A stretch of 64,000 nt of DNA from Chaetoderma sp. LZ-2023a (GCA_034401795.1 CM067369.1:184862047-184926046), one strand, 5' to 3'. Positions 21,984 through 32,850 are shown, numbered from the stretch's first letter. Translations and numbers: made by a program. Notes: generated from the sequence alone by a model not told the origin.

Positions 21984-22755
21984 AATTTATTTGTTAAATC
22001 ATAAAAATGGCATTTCTGTTGCTAGAAATTAGAAATGTAATTCTCTAGGATTTATTAACCCATTTCACTATGAATTTCGTAGCATGCAGCTCTCAGCCAT
22101 CAATATACCTAAATATGCAAAATCATGTATATTTTGAAATTAGTTTGACTTTAGCCAGTTGAGATCTAAGCAAGCCAACAATTTTAGTTAATTTGTTTCT
22201 GAGATAAGCTACAGCAACGTATCTCTAGTGCATAATAAATATGATCAGCTTATAAATAATAAGGAATGGGTGGATCCATTCTCTTGTCCAATGTGTTGAC
22301 AGTTTAACACATACGTACAAGACCACTGAAATAATTGGCTCAGTGATTGTCTTCTCTTGGCCTGCAAATGGGCATTTGTAAAGACCACGACAAAGGCTGG
22401 GTTTGGCCGGGTTGGGCACCAAAAGGTTAATGAAACAATTGGACTAAACGTTGTTGCTGCTTAAGTCAATACATTAATTTTAAGGAAAATTAATAATATT
22501 CATATGATCATCAGTGTTAAAGAACCGTAATCTTTTATCTCCAAAACACAGGTGGACACTCGAGCACTTTTGACTACAATACAATCAACTCAACCACCGC
22601 TCTCTATATTCTTTTTCAAGATCCTTTCATAGTCATAAGCGTGAGCTTAGTAATATATCTCTGGTTGCCCAATCCATGAATAGTGTAGCGTGTTGTTAAC
22701 TCCATTAATTCAGAAAACTCTTAATCCATTAGTTGTCAAGATTGGCTTTTTGAAT
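21984..22755. other. No gene; one PAL2 fragment
   Basis: Bases 22321-22378 (GACCACTGAAATAATTGGCT, CTTCTCTTGGCCTGCAAAT) are a PAL2 half with a deleted centre. TGGTTGCCCAATCCATGAAT with AGTGTAGCGTGTTGTTAACT occurs at about 22662 and again at about 22978, a ~317-bp-spaced direct duplication around the next PAL2 copy. Confidence 0.5.
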
Positions 22756-22877
22756 GTCCATTTGCATCATAAGAAATTTTTTGAAAATGTATGACTGAAA
22801 TGACTGGCTTGGTAATCGAGTCAGTCATTCCAGTGGTAAAATTTCAAAGATTATCTTCTTGGAATGCAAATAGACAT
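22756..22877. repeat. PAL2 family, copy 4
   Basis: CCATTTGCATCATAAG with TGAAATGACTGGCTTGG faces CGAGTCAGTCATTCCAGTGG, ending AATGCAAATAGACATTTA. It lies between the two GTAGCGTGTTGTTAACT duplicates. Confidence 0.8.
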
Positions 22878-23139
22878 TTAACATGATCAATAAATAATAG
22901 ATGCTGATAATTCTGTTAACATGGGTTAATTTACTGTTCGCCCATTGTGATTAGAAGCGTCTGTTATCCAGTCTCTGGTTGCCCAATCCATGAATAGTGT
23001 AGCGTGTTGTTAACTCGATTAATTCAGAAAATCTATAAGCACATACTCAGCCATGCGTGACTAAGATGATCTCAGACAAAGTTAACATTTAAACATTTTA
23101 ATCGAGAAGTGCAGAATCTTAGTTCAGGTCTTAAATAAG

Positions 23140-23220
23140 CTGATGAACATTTTGAAACAAATTTAACTGGACACTTTGACCAACAACTGCCAGTCAAATT
23201 ATCTTCAAAATATTCAACAG
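23140..23220. repeat. Palindromic core
   Basis: CTGATGAACATTTTGAAACA and CAAATTATCTTCAAAATATT with tip CAACAG. The loop (ACACTTTGACCAACAACTG) differs from the usual GCTGCC type. Confidence 0.75.
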
Positions 23221-23254
23221 AATAATTGTTAAATTTATACAGATATTGCATACA

Positions 23255-23348
23255 CTGATTACTATTTTGAATGTATTTTGACCGGAACCTGTTGCTGCCA
23301 TAGGCGCAGTAGCAGCTATCAATAAAATTCCTTTCAAAATATTGAACA
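23255..23348. repeat. Palindromic core, 34 bp after the previous
   Basis: CTGATTACTATTTTGAATGT and TCCTTTCAAAATATTGAACA, loop TGTTGCTGCCATAGGCGCAG. Two cores lie in tandem with a short spacer. Confidence 0.7.
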
Positions 23349-23485
23349 TACCATTTCATAATTATTTTGAAAGTAATTTGACAGACACATGTTGAAATAA
23401 TCTGAAAATTCAATGCTTTAATGGTTACCCCATAACCATTTAATCATCACATCAGCCAAAAACGGCTTCTGCAGGGGTCTCGAGA

Positions 23486-23616
23486 AATGTCAATTTGCAG
23501 ATCAAGGGAAGAATTTTTTTTTTAATTGACCACTGGGATAACTGGCTCGATAACCGAGCCAGTCATTCCAGTGGTAAATTGTCAAAAATGGTCTTCTCTT
23601 GGTCTGCAAATAGATA
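23486..23616. repeat. PAL2 family, copy 5 (best preserved)
   Basis: CAATTTGCAGATCAAGGGAA and GGGATAACTGGCTCGATAAC face CGAGCCAGTCATTCCAGTGG and GGTCTTCTCTTGGTCTGCAA. Almost loopless at the centre. A T run (23514-23523) interrupts one arm. Confidence 0.85.
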
Positions 23617-23710
23617 TTTTCTTTGAAAATATTAAAACTTTAAAAACCAATTTGAAGGTTAAAGTGTTAATGGGGAAATAAGTATTATTTTTTCATAATA
23701 AAGTTCTATG

Positions 23711-23825
23711 TGCAGCTAAAGAGAAGACTATTTTTGAAATTTTACACTGGAATGATTGGTTCAATAAGCGAGACAGTCATTCCAGGGGTAAAATTTCAAA
23801 AATAGTTTTCTCGTGGTCTGCAAAA
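23711..23825. repeat. PAL2 family, copy 6
   Basis: GAGAAGACTATTTTTGAAAT and CACTGGAATGATTGGTTCAA face AGACAGTCATTCCAGGGGTA and CGTGGTCTGCAAAATG. It lies 94 bp after copy 5. Confidence 0.8.
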
Positions 23826-23899
23826 TGTTTCACAAAAGTAGTCACTACCAGCAGATACATAGATGGCAGATGCATACTCAGAATTTCAGTACCAGATGT

Positions 23900-24065
23900 G
23901 TGCCCAAATATTCAAATGCATTTGCAAATGCATTTGAATACGTTGCAAACATTTGCATTTGCATTTAAATGCAATGGCGCGAGGCTGCATTTGCACTTGC
24001 ATTTGCATTTGAATCATTTACAAACATTTGCATTTGCATTTAAATGCAATACCCTGCACTTGGAC
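23900..24065. repeat. TTTGCA-rich element, second copy
   Basis: CATTTGCAAATGCATTTGAA, then two ~75-bp direct units carrying AACATTTGCATTTGCATTTA. Octamer-type ATTTGCAT is repeated many times. Confidence 0.75.
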
Positions 24066-24069
24066 CCAA

Positions 24070-24610
24070 GCCTGGCTGATAGTGACATCACTAAGTTAAA
24101 TGCCAGGGTTATAGTAGCCTTGATATGTGACCTCTGTCATGTATGTATTGCCAACGTTAACATCTTGCGTTTAGCAAATCATATTTGCTTATATTTTAGG
24201 ATTGCCTACGCCTATTTGAAAATAAACTTGGACATATATGGATCCCTTTATCATAAGGGATCCATAGCCTTCATATTTGACCTCTGTCATGTACGTATTT
24301 CCAGTGTTAAGTTTTTGTTTGCTTATATTCTAGGGTTGCTTAATCCTACATGGTTTTATGTACCATAACGAGGCAGTATGATGCTAGTGAGGTCATTAGG
24401 TCACTAGTTCAAAGGCCAAGGGCATTCTTACATTACTATGTGACCTCCGCTCTCTCAACATTATGTTTTTTCATTTCACAAATCATTCCAATTCATATTT
24501 CAGGATTGGTTAGTCCTATTGGAACTTAGCTTGGATTCTTGGTTACCTATAATGTTAGGAAGCAGCATTATAACATTGCGATCACAAGGTCAAAGGTCAA
24601 GGTAACTTTG
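24070..24610. repeat. Three-unit tandem repeat, ~150-165 bp, with AGGTCA motifs
   Basis: Units start near 24126 (TGTGACCTCTGTCATGTATG), 24276 (TTTGACCTCTGTCATGTACG) and 24440 (TGTGACCTCCGCTC), and share TTAGGATTGCC/CTAGGGTTGCTTAATCCTA. The end carries ACAAGGTCAAAGGTCAAGG (24591), a perfect DR1 of nuclear-receptor half sites. Repeats of this kind are widespread in invertebrate genomes. Confidence 0.65.
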
Positions 24611-24664
24611 ACGAACAGGAGACAGACGAGACATTTAATTCCGCGGAATTTTTGTTTCATATGG

Positions 24665-24840
24665 AGGTTTAATGGAAGCATACTCGGCTCTGAACGGCTG
24701 GAGGGTTGGTCTCGCAGAAATGCCTGGGTTTAAAGGCCGCACAGGTCGAAAACTGATAAAAGGTAAAAATTACATTGCGGATTATTGGCTGAGCTATATC
24801 TTAGTGCCAGTGCGTCGTCAATGACAAGGTCCATGGAATT
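24665..24840 (+). repeat. tRNA-derived SINE, copy 1
   Basis: Contains CTCGGCTCTGAACGGCTGG, GGTTGGTCTCGCAGAAATGC, GCACAGGTCGAAAACTG and a 3' tail TGGCTGAGCTATATCTTAGT followed by GCCAGTGCGTC. The same order is found reversed at 60640-60990, where A and B boxes are clear. The B box here is degraded. Confidence 0.65.
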
Positions 24841-24964
24841 AATGCTTATGTATGTATGCTTACTGTATTCTGCGGTTGTAGTAGTAGAAACACCATACAG
24901 CTGTCCCTCGCTTTTGACCACCGTGTTTTGTCCGCGGCTAAATCAAAATTTCCCAGTTGCATTG

Positions 24965-25306
24965 TAGATTTGAATGTAGAGCGTTCAGTTTTCTTGAGCT
25001 AAATCCGCAGCATGCCTAACATATTTATGCAATGCCGTCCTCTCCTGGCTTTATATTTACTAGCTCCTAGTAGTGCGATTTCCATGGCTCTCTGTGCGGG
25101 TGTGTCTTATGGCATCCTTGGCATAGGGCCAAACATGGACAATCCTTGCTGGGAGACTTGTATGGACAACGGTGATGTATTACATATCTTGCATAGTGCA
25201 TCATTTGAAGTTATGCAGTCCGGCCATCGGTGCCGAGTGATGGTGCGGAAGTGTTTGCAGTGACAGACATCAAGTTTGTCTAGAGCTACCTTTGGGGCTG
25301 CCCAGA
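24965..25306 (-). pseudogene. LINE D copy 1: RT C-terminal segment
   Basis: The minus strand reads ALDKLDVCHCKHFRTITRHR, then ICNTSPLSIQVSQQGLSMFG and TPAQRAMEIALLGASKYKAR, typical of the region after the RT catalytic core in an RTE/Jockey-like LINE. One in-frame stop lies before TPAQRA. Similarity ends sharply at 25306, where plus-strand endonuclease sequence of the same element type begins. Confidence 0.75.
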
Positions 25307-26806
25307 TTCAAGAGACTAACATAGCTACCAATTCAGAGCAGCAACTTGGGTTGGTCTTTGTAATCGGACTGGGGCTTTTGGACCATGTCATTAGTTTCGG
25401 ACATGTCAGTGCTCGCGTTGCAATCATATGCCTGGCTAAGTGTTGCATAGTCAATGCACATGACCATACTACTGAAAATGCCATCAATATTAGATTCCGT
25501 CTATATAGATTTGAGCTCCGCCATTACAATCCCAGCCAGATAGCAACTCTTTGTGCGTGGTGAGTTCAACTCCAAAGCTGGGTAATCTCAGCAAGGTGGA
25601 CACAGATTCAGGTGTTGGCTTGTGCATGGGGTCATTGAGAGCGTGCACACGCAACAGCAATGAAGATGCACTGTTAGCATTTCTCAGTTCCACGGCATGC
25701 GTGCCACACATGTGGCTTTCAAGCACACACGCCATCACTGGACACCATGGATAGAACCCATTGCGGTCCGCAAAGCCCCAACAGGATCTAAGACTATAAC
25801 AACACTCTACAACCAAATAGACTTCACACTATCGTAAAGGGTGCTCCTTACTATGAAGATGCAAACCTCAATTCTAACCATAAGCCAGTAGTTACACGCC
25901 TTCTGATGATCCATCTCTAACTAACGCATGCACAAATGCATAACTCGATAAGAGGATAGAGCCACCACGACCTACTCAAACTCATTAGCGACACTGCCAC
26001 TAAAATGGTGTACAAAAAGGCCATCTGCACATAGATAACATCGGAGTCAATTTCTATTCAAATGAAGTCCTAGCAAAAATATTAGCATCAGCTACCAGCA
26101 CCATAGGAGTTGTAAAAACCCTGAACTGGATATACCGATGACCCTGCAGTAGTAAAACTATCAGCAGAGCAGAAATTACTGCTGCTGCGCGTCTATCAAA
26201 ATGGCCAAAGTGAAGATTGTACCAAACTACGCCAGGAATGCAATAGCATTCTGCGACAACCCATTGAACACTTAAAAGATCTGCTATTCAACGTAGGAGA
26301 TGAAATCTCTGCCACGGACAAGTGTCACAAAAATGTTTCGGACAGCTCGACCCCTGAGAGTTGCTGACTAGTCATCACCACTCACCTTGCACAAATCGGA
26401 AGGACATTTTGCCTAGACTGACCAGGGTAAAGAGATTGCAATTTGAGAATGATTCAAGGAAGAGTTCACTGATTACGACGATGAGCCATTGCATCCATTT
26501 TTATGTGACCCCACGCCATGGGTAGCAGCAATTGAAACAGCAGAAGTTGAGAAGGCACTCATTGCCCTAAGAAATTGACGTGTATTCGGACCTAATGGCA
26601 TGAGCAATGAACTATTCAAATATGTCTGTGACATTATACCAAAACTGATCACGCACCTAATCAATTCAACTTGTTTGCGCCGTGTTCCCATCGATACTCT
26701 ATGCCAAGGCACCCTTATCGCATTACCCAAACCCAAGAAGTCACCCGGCCCTCCAGCCAACTTGCCAATCAACAGCCAACTAATGCTTGCCATTAAGGAA
26801 TGGTAA
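25307..26806 (+). pseudogene. LINE D copy 1: endonuclease and RT start, inverted
   Basis: The plus strand shows IQETNIATNSEQQLGLVFVI (endonuclease metal-site Gln-Glu-Thr), then GVGLCMGS...NEDALLAFLS, TTLYNQIDFTLS (endonuclease C-terminus), SNHKPVVTRL, a linker (NPAVVKLSAEQKLLLLRVYQ), then EVEKALIALRN*RVFGPNGM and GTLIALPKPKKSPGPPANLP just before the RT core. Multiple stops and frame changes. The RT catalytic core is absent. Orientation is opposite to 24965-25306. Confidence 0.7.
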
Positions 26807-26937
26807 GTGGTGCCTAGTGATATAGAAGGATGGGTTAGAGAGATGTAAACTATTTGGAAAATAAGCCATAAGTTCCAGTCATTTGGTGTTGTCGCGAGAT
26901 GGGTAGTTGAAAGCTAGTCTGGTGAAAGGGAATTTTT

Positions 26938-27095
26938 CCTCAGGATGATGGTCCGGTGGAATAGTACCCGCCTCCCAAATGCTAGATGGATGATATCACA
27001 GAACTTCCTGGGCTCGAAAACTGAAAAAGGTAGATATTACACTCCAGATGATTGGCTGATGGATATCCCAAATGTCAGAGGGTCATAAAAATAAT
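26938..27095 (+). repeat. tRNA-derived SINE, copy 2
   Basis: GATGGTCCGGTGGAATAG, CCTCCCAAATGCTAG, CCTGGGCTCGAAAACTGAAA and ATTGGCTGATGGATATCCC follow the order of SINE copy 1. Confidence 0.6.
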
Positions 27096-27560
27096 GCTGG
27101 ACATTAATGACATAAGACAGATCTGATCGCAACACCCTCTTCTCCTTACTGTAATAAACATAAGTGGGCCTCTAAATATCCATGCGAGGCTAAAAAGTAA
27201 ACCAAGCAACAAATTTATCACGCGGTGAGAAATTTACCTGCTGTTTACTGTAGCTAAATGAGTAATCAGCATCGTAATAAAATAATTGAAAACACTGGAA
27301 ACACTTATTGATTGACGTCAATGATGCTCACTTGTGATAGCTATGGCTCTCGAATCAAGCTTCGTGGTTCAAAAGTATTTATTTGATAAACACATATTTG
27401 CATAAAGCGACAGCTAAGGTCTGGCCGATAACACGCATTCAACAATGCAAAAACAATGGAAATACATTCTGAAATTTTGGTATTTACTATTGATTATGGT
27501 ACAAGGTACAACATCGACGACTACAGTATGCACATACACACCTATAGACAGCAAGCGGCT
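27096..27560. other. No gene recognised
   Basis: AT-rich, with one ATTGACGTCAATGATG at about 27313. No supported gene. Confidence 0.3.
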
Positions 27561-27591
27561 CTGGTCAAATTTAGTTTTAAAATATTCAACA
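27561..27591. repeat. Isolated right arm of the palindromic family
   Basis: CTGGTCAAATTTAGTTTTAA to ATATTCAACA. No left arm. Confidence 0.6.
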
Positions 27592-27889
27592 TGATATTCT
27601 ATCGATCATCAATAGGGTGTTGGTTCCTGTCTTAATGGTTAAATTGTTAATTCAATATGAAGCTTGATTTAGCTCAAAATGCTTCTAATGGAGTGTTTTA
27701 CCGCAAGGCATAGATGTAGTTTTAAAAAATGCACCTATATGGAGAATGAAGCAAGCTGTAGATGGATGCGGGGGGGGGGGCGGTCTGGGCATCACGCACC
27801 TTATATAAGAGCTAAGAATGATTTTGTGGGCGAAATTTCACTTGTTAACAAACAGATTGTTCTTTAGCATATTTGTGTCTCAATGCCCA

Positions 27890-28245
27890 ATGGATGAATC
27901 TACTTTTAGCTATGACCTGCCCATCCCTAGCTAAGCTCCAACCTTGCTTTGCCCGTGTTGGGATCGATCGATCTCTGCAATCCCTGAACCTCAATTTCCA
28001 GAAAACTATATAGGTAAGCTGTTGACCATTTTGAAACTAATTAGTTTCAAAATATTCAACATAATGGTTATTAAGTGGTAGGCTTAGAGACATACCATTT
28101 GCACACATGACAGACTTTTATAAGCTCATGATGACCTTAGGCCTTAGCTACGTTGTTCAGTACAGATTTGATTTGACGTCACCCTACTTGTGACGTAATT
28201 GCTTATGACGTCATATACTTGAGTGACAGATTAGCCCTTGTCAGG
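27890..28245 (+). repeat. Palindromic element with loopless core
   Basis: Left flank ACTTTTAGCTATGACCTGCC and GGGATCGATCGATCTCTGC; core 28019-28061 is a continuous palindrome (TTTTGAAACTAATTAGTTTC at its centre) with the inner GACTGG arm and loop missing; right flank with TATGACGTCATATACTTGAG near 28206. Confidence 0.8.
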
Positions 28246-28449
28246 CCAATGAGAATAAAATTGTGAGTGTCAACGGCCGCCTCTTGGGCACCAACTTTGA
28301 GATACGTTATCAATGTTATAGGTTATAGGCCAGACGCAGTATCACGCTCTCATGTACGGCATTTTCATTGAACTCTAGAGGTCTAAATTTCGCAACTTAT
28401 CAATCGAAATTTCCATCAGTTTAACAACAGTTTAACAACATGTCTAATA

Positions 28450-29777
28450 TTTCTTGTGCATGAGTTCGAGATGGCTGATGCATCTGTTGATGATGGAAAG
28501 TGCTTCTTCCCAACCCGCAGTAGGTCAGGACCACGTCAAGCATTCAAACTACGAAGAATCAAGAAGGTTATTGAACGTGCAATCGAGGGGCATGACGTTG
28601 AGACTAGAATGCAGGCTATTTTAGACTCTCAAAGATAGCTCATAAAACTGTTATTGTTCATTCACCTCGAAGGAGCGTGTCAAAACAGATGTGGCTAAGA
28701 AGAGGAAGGGTTGTTCAATAGGCAGCGATGAACCACCGGTTGCGAGAATCAGAGGGTCAAAAGTAAAAGAGTTTGGTTTAAAAAAACACCAATGTTTATT
28801 TTGTGCTAAACTTTGTGCACCAGTTGATCCTAGCCATCCTGATAGGTGGGGTAGAGTAGTACAGTGTGAGAGACAGGGTGTTACGAGTGCTCCACCTTTT
28901 AAGGATGTTATATTGGACTATTGTGATGATCCTAATGATATGTGGGGTAAGGAAGTTGTTATTCATTGTAATTGTGTGCATGATTGTACAGCGGCTGAAG
29001 CACAATATCATATTTGCTGTTATGGTGAATTCAGGAAATCCTTGTGCATGCTGACCAGACCTCCATGAGTGATGACTGTGTCATATGATGAGGTGCTGCG
29101 GTTCATAAACTCAGTGGCGAAGTATGTCAGTGACAATGCTGCCACGCTACACCAGATGATCGTGGTAAGTCAAACAGTCGGACTCGTATGTGGCTGGTAT
29201 AGCAACTTAGACTGGCTGGTATCGACTCCAAATGGCGTCAGAGCCACGTCAGGCTACAGAATTTCAGAAGCACCCAACTGGTGTTATTGAGACTGGCAGC
29301 AATCAGTACTCTTACAATCCCTCGCCTCACGTCCAATCAGGCCAATCTGCAGGGAATAACAGGGCCATTACATGTATGCACTATACTGGACATAAAAGGA
29401 TGAGGGATTACCTACACCAAGGCCAATCTTGTGGCTGCCGAAGAGAAGGACACACATAGGCTCAACTGCCTGAGCAAGATGCCATAGAGTGGGATGGTTT
29501 CAACAATCAGATAACCAGGAGCCAGGCCGTACTAAAACTTGCGAGCACCTATAAGTTCGGCCCACTGATTGGCGCAGCACCCGCCCAACCAGACACGAGA
29601 CTAACACACATGTAGGCGTAACTTCTTGACATGGCCATGCCATACACCCATCTTTCCATTGACATGCAGCTGTTTGCAGTAACAAAATAGGTGCACTGGT
29701 ACCTGCCCATGCAGTTTCAGAATGTAATCTCCCATCAACTTCCTTCTCCAAACACTCCCCGTCCATTGATTTGAGCG

Positions 29778-29831
<54 letters not shown>

Positions 29832-31430
29832 TAGAGGGAGGGATGGAGGGAGGAAGGGAGAGGGAGGGGACGGAGGGATGGAGGGAGAGAGGGAGGGAAG
29901 GAGGGAGGGAGGGAGGGAGAGAGAGAGAGAGTGCGAGAGCGCGGGGGTCCGAGGAAGAGACATCTATTAGAAGCAGCTGGCCATGGAGTGCAAGATGAAG
30001 TACTTCTTATGTGCTGGTCATGTGCAGTGCGCCCACTATCTCACCTAGTACCTGCTGAAGATGTGTGTGCTCCATGGTAAGGCCAATGCGCACCTTGTGT
30101 CTGGCGACTCCGTCTGTTGGCACCATGGCGAATACTGGAACACTGTCTCTGCTTACTAGTTTGGTGAGCGTACTGTCATCAAAATCGGCAAGGGAGCTCT
30201 CCAGGGCATGACTCTGTCTGCTGAGCTTGTTTGTCAGTGGATTGATGCCTTCTCCATCACCGTGCCTGTGTTAGACCACGTGGATGTATATACTCCGCTT
30301 ACCCAACTCAGTTTGCAGAGAAGCAACACAAGGAGTTGAGGCACTTGTGTATCTTGGATGCAGATGATCGGAGTCTTATTGGTGCAGAGGTCGATAGGTG
30401 CTCTCACCCACTCGAAGATAACTGTCTTCATCTTTACCATCCCGTCGCTGGCCACATTTCCTCACCAAAAGCTGCCGACATTGTCATAATGGATGTTTCA
30501 CAGCTCTTCTACCATATTGTGTAGCCACACGGTGGCAGTCCCTCAGATCTGATTGCGTCCATCGAAGGGTCGTTTAGTCACTATCCCACTATCCAGATGG
30601 TACTGAGAAAATCATTGTCTTCAACATGTACCAAGATGTCTCTACTAAGGATCACGAGAGAATGCGACGTGTTGGTGAAGTTACCATCGACTATGATCTC
30701 TCCATTACCAGTCATCTGCCCAAAACAGATGCAATCCTGAACAGCAAGAACAACAAGCAAAGGCTAACACGAGTGTTGTGTACCTTCAGTCTAGGAGAGA
30801 ACGTGACAATGGATATTCGGGATGATGGTGGTTTTGGTCTTGATGACATCACAATGATCTCCTATGTCCTTGAGGCTGCCAACTGTGGCAAGGGCATGAT
30901 CCACGTACTTAGCGACGGCACATATGTCTTTGTCCTACTGCGTGATCGGGAAGAGCTGGAGTGCAAGGTGCAGATGGAGCGCTGGGATGGGCCAGTGTTG
31001 GATATGAACGCCACCTGTGTTGCCCTATGGCCAAGGTATCTGCAGTTGCTTGGCATGCACGCCCTCAGCGGGTGAGACACGGCATCATATCCATATACCA
31101 AAGGCAAGATCAGCACACTAAACACATTCCGAACTGGCGACTTTCCAGGTTTGGTTGATGTGCTGGGTGAGGTGGGCGCCACGGAGGTGGATCTGATGGA
31201 GGTAGCGTGCTCTGTATGGTCAGACACCGGGGACATCCATGGAGTCGTCCCACTTCACACTCTTCATCAAGAAGAAGAAAAATCCCAAGGTCATGACCCT
31301 GCCTCCAGCATCCGCCAACCTGTTACCGCATGTGCTGCGGGCCCATCTGCAGGTTATGCTGTGGAAAGTGGTAGGCCACCAAGACCCACCAGATGAATCA
31401 GCCAACATCTCTCAATTTGGGTAGGAAATG
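28450..31430 (+). pseudogene. Decayed large multidomain protein, repeat-associated, unknown function
   Basis: Plus-strand pieces in order: 28456-28638 and 28691-29068 with Cys/His-rich KKHQCLFCAKLCAPVDPSHP, NCVHDCTAAEAQYHICCYGE (zinc-binding-like); 29069-29290; 29620-29770 (MAMPYTHLSIDMQLFAVTK, VHWYLPMQFQNVI); 30000-30250 (IKIGKGALQGMTLSAELVCQ); 30440-30720 (VIMDVSQLFYHIV, GGSPSDLIAS, KDHERMRRVGEVTIDYDLSI); 30730-31075 (FGLDDITMISYVLEAA, VLSDGTYVFVLL, LLGMHALSG); 31080-31424 (TLPPASANLLPHVLRAHLQV). This matches a long protein seen in multiple copies in invertebrate genomes, with a PIN-like nuclease-type C-terminal region (my recollection). A TGA replaces Cys after MHALSG, acidic residues in the SDGTYVF segment are lost, and a GA tract (29781-29930) interrupts it. 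Confidence 0.7.
29781..29930. repeat. GA/GGGA purine tract inside the pseudogene
   Basis: About 20 GA units, then GGGA and GGAG units, ending in another GA run. It separates coding-like pieces of the decayed gene. Confidence 0.9.
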
Positions 31431-32190
31431 GTGGATAATCTTACCGCTCCTGACATTATTAGGCAATATTTGACGTTCCTTCCCCTTATAGCATAAGGTT
31501 GTGTAAATCGTCAGCTCGTCTATCTAGCGTTATGAATATTACTCCTTATAAGATCCTTGCATTGACTTTCGACCTTCGAGTTTTCCTCGCAAAGAAATAC
31601 TAATACGTATAAATAGGCAAAGCAATGTGTTGGTTTCAAAGTCATCTAAGACAATCTTCCTAATGATCTTAGCACTATACACCGCATGGTTAAATGCTTC
31701 AAATATGGCTGTAAAGTAGTGTATTCTTATGCATTTCTGTGCCTGAATAAACGGAAATATTTTTTATTTGAAATTTCTATTCATTGTCCGCTGAGCGGTC
31801 AAATTTGACCCTGATCTGCCCTTTAGCGCCTGATCTTGACCTTGAATTAAAAGAATAACATCATAAATGTCTTCTACACACCTCAAAATCCCTTAAAAGA
31901 GGTATGATACGTCATTCTAGGTCGAGCAGTTCAAAAGTTAATTTTTCAAGATGGCGACCAACGGCCGTCTTGGATTTATTCAAATTACCAGAGTTGCCCA
32001 AAATTACCGGTTCGGCAACAAAGCTGAATTTGTTCTAGTACACCTTGGTAATACGAATCCGTCAAAAAAATTCATAGGATAGAACATTTCTAGGTTCGGC
32101 AAATGACTAATGGACTAAATGGAATTCCTTATCTCATTGAATTTGAAGCCAGGGTTTTGCTGATGATTCTTATTTAGCAGACGTCATCTA
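31431..32190. other. No gene recognised
   Basis: Contains CAAATTTGACCCTGATCTGC with CTTGACCTTGAATT, and CAAGATGGCGACC with ACGGCCGTCTTGG (31948). The latter resembles YY1-type promoter motifs but is probably a common repeat. No supported transcript. Confidence 0.3.
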
Positions 32191-32194
32191 ACTA

Positions 32195-32850
32195 GTGGCA
32201 TTGGTCTGCTGCAAGGCGAGTGGACGCAGCAGACTAGCTGCTGCCATTGGAGATAGTCTGAGTGTCATCTCCAGGTTATGGAACCGGTGTGAGGAGAGGT
32301 GAACAGAAGCCATGTTGAGGATGTGCAAGGATATCGCGCAATCATGAGATATGTTCCTTGTCACCTCTGCCTACCATCATTGCGAAACAATTTTAGAGCC
32401 GCAAATGAGTTAATGATACCCACACAGGCTGTTAGAAAGAGACTGCATGCCATCAGTTTGAAGTCCCGCAGACCTGCTCTGACGGTACCCTTGAGTGAGA
32501 TGCATCGCTAAGCGAGACTGGGATGGAGTAGAGAGTATCTCAACTGGACCCAGTCCTGCTCAATGGGATGCGGTCTTGTGTACAGACGAGTCACGATACT
32601 GCTTGCATATTCACAATGGACGTATTCATGCATGCGTGTCGACGTCAAGTGAAAGATCTGATGTCAACGTGGTGAAACGTTACCGTTATATTGGCGGTTC
32701 AGTCATAGTATGGCATAGCATTGGTGCTGGCGGCGATAAAGACATTTACTGCATCCAGAATGGCTCTCTGACTGGTGTGAGGTAGGCGTACAGGGTCAAA
32801 GTTCTCCATACATTTGTCCGGCCATTTGTTGGTACAATACGGGGTAAGGT
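32195..32850 (+). pseudogene. Tc1-like transposase relic
   Basis: Pieces show helix-turn-helix-like RLAAAIGDSLSVISRLWNRC, NFRAANELMIPTQAVRKRLH, SLKSRRPAL, then DAVLCTDESRYCLHIHNGRI (first catalytic Asp in TDES), RYRYIGGSVIVWHSIGAGGD and GSLTGVR, then FVRPFVGTIRG. This order is that of Tc1-type (DD34E) transposases. The second Asp (normally in QQDNA.PH) and the Glu lie beyond the point where the sequence runs into (AT)n, and the frame changes several times. No terminal inverted repeats identified. Confidence 0.75.

Noticed and set aside
28691..29068. An intact small zinc-finger gene
   Set aside because: The frame is open, but it is followed by collinear degraded pieces of a much longer protein, so it is the N-terminal part of a pseudogene.
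31948..31975. YY1-type core promoter at CAAGATGGCG
   Set aside because: No exon follows and the string sits in repeat-like sequence.
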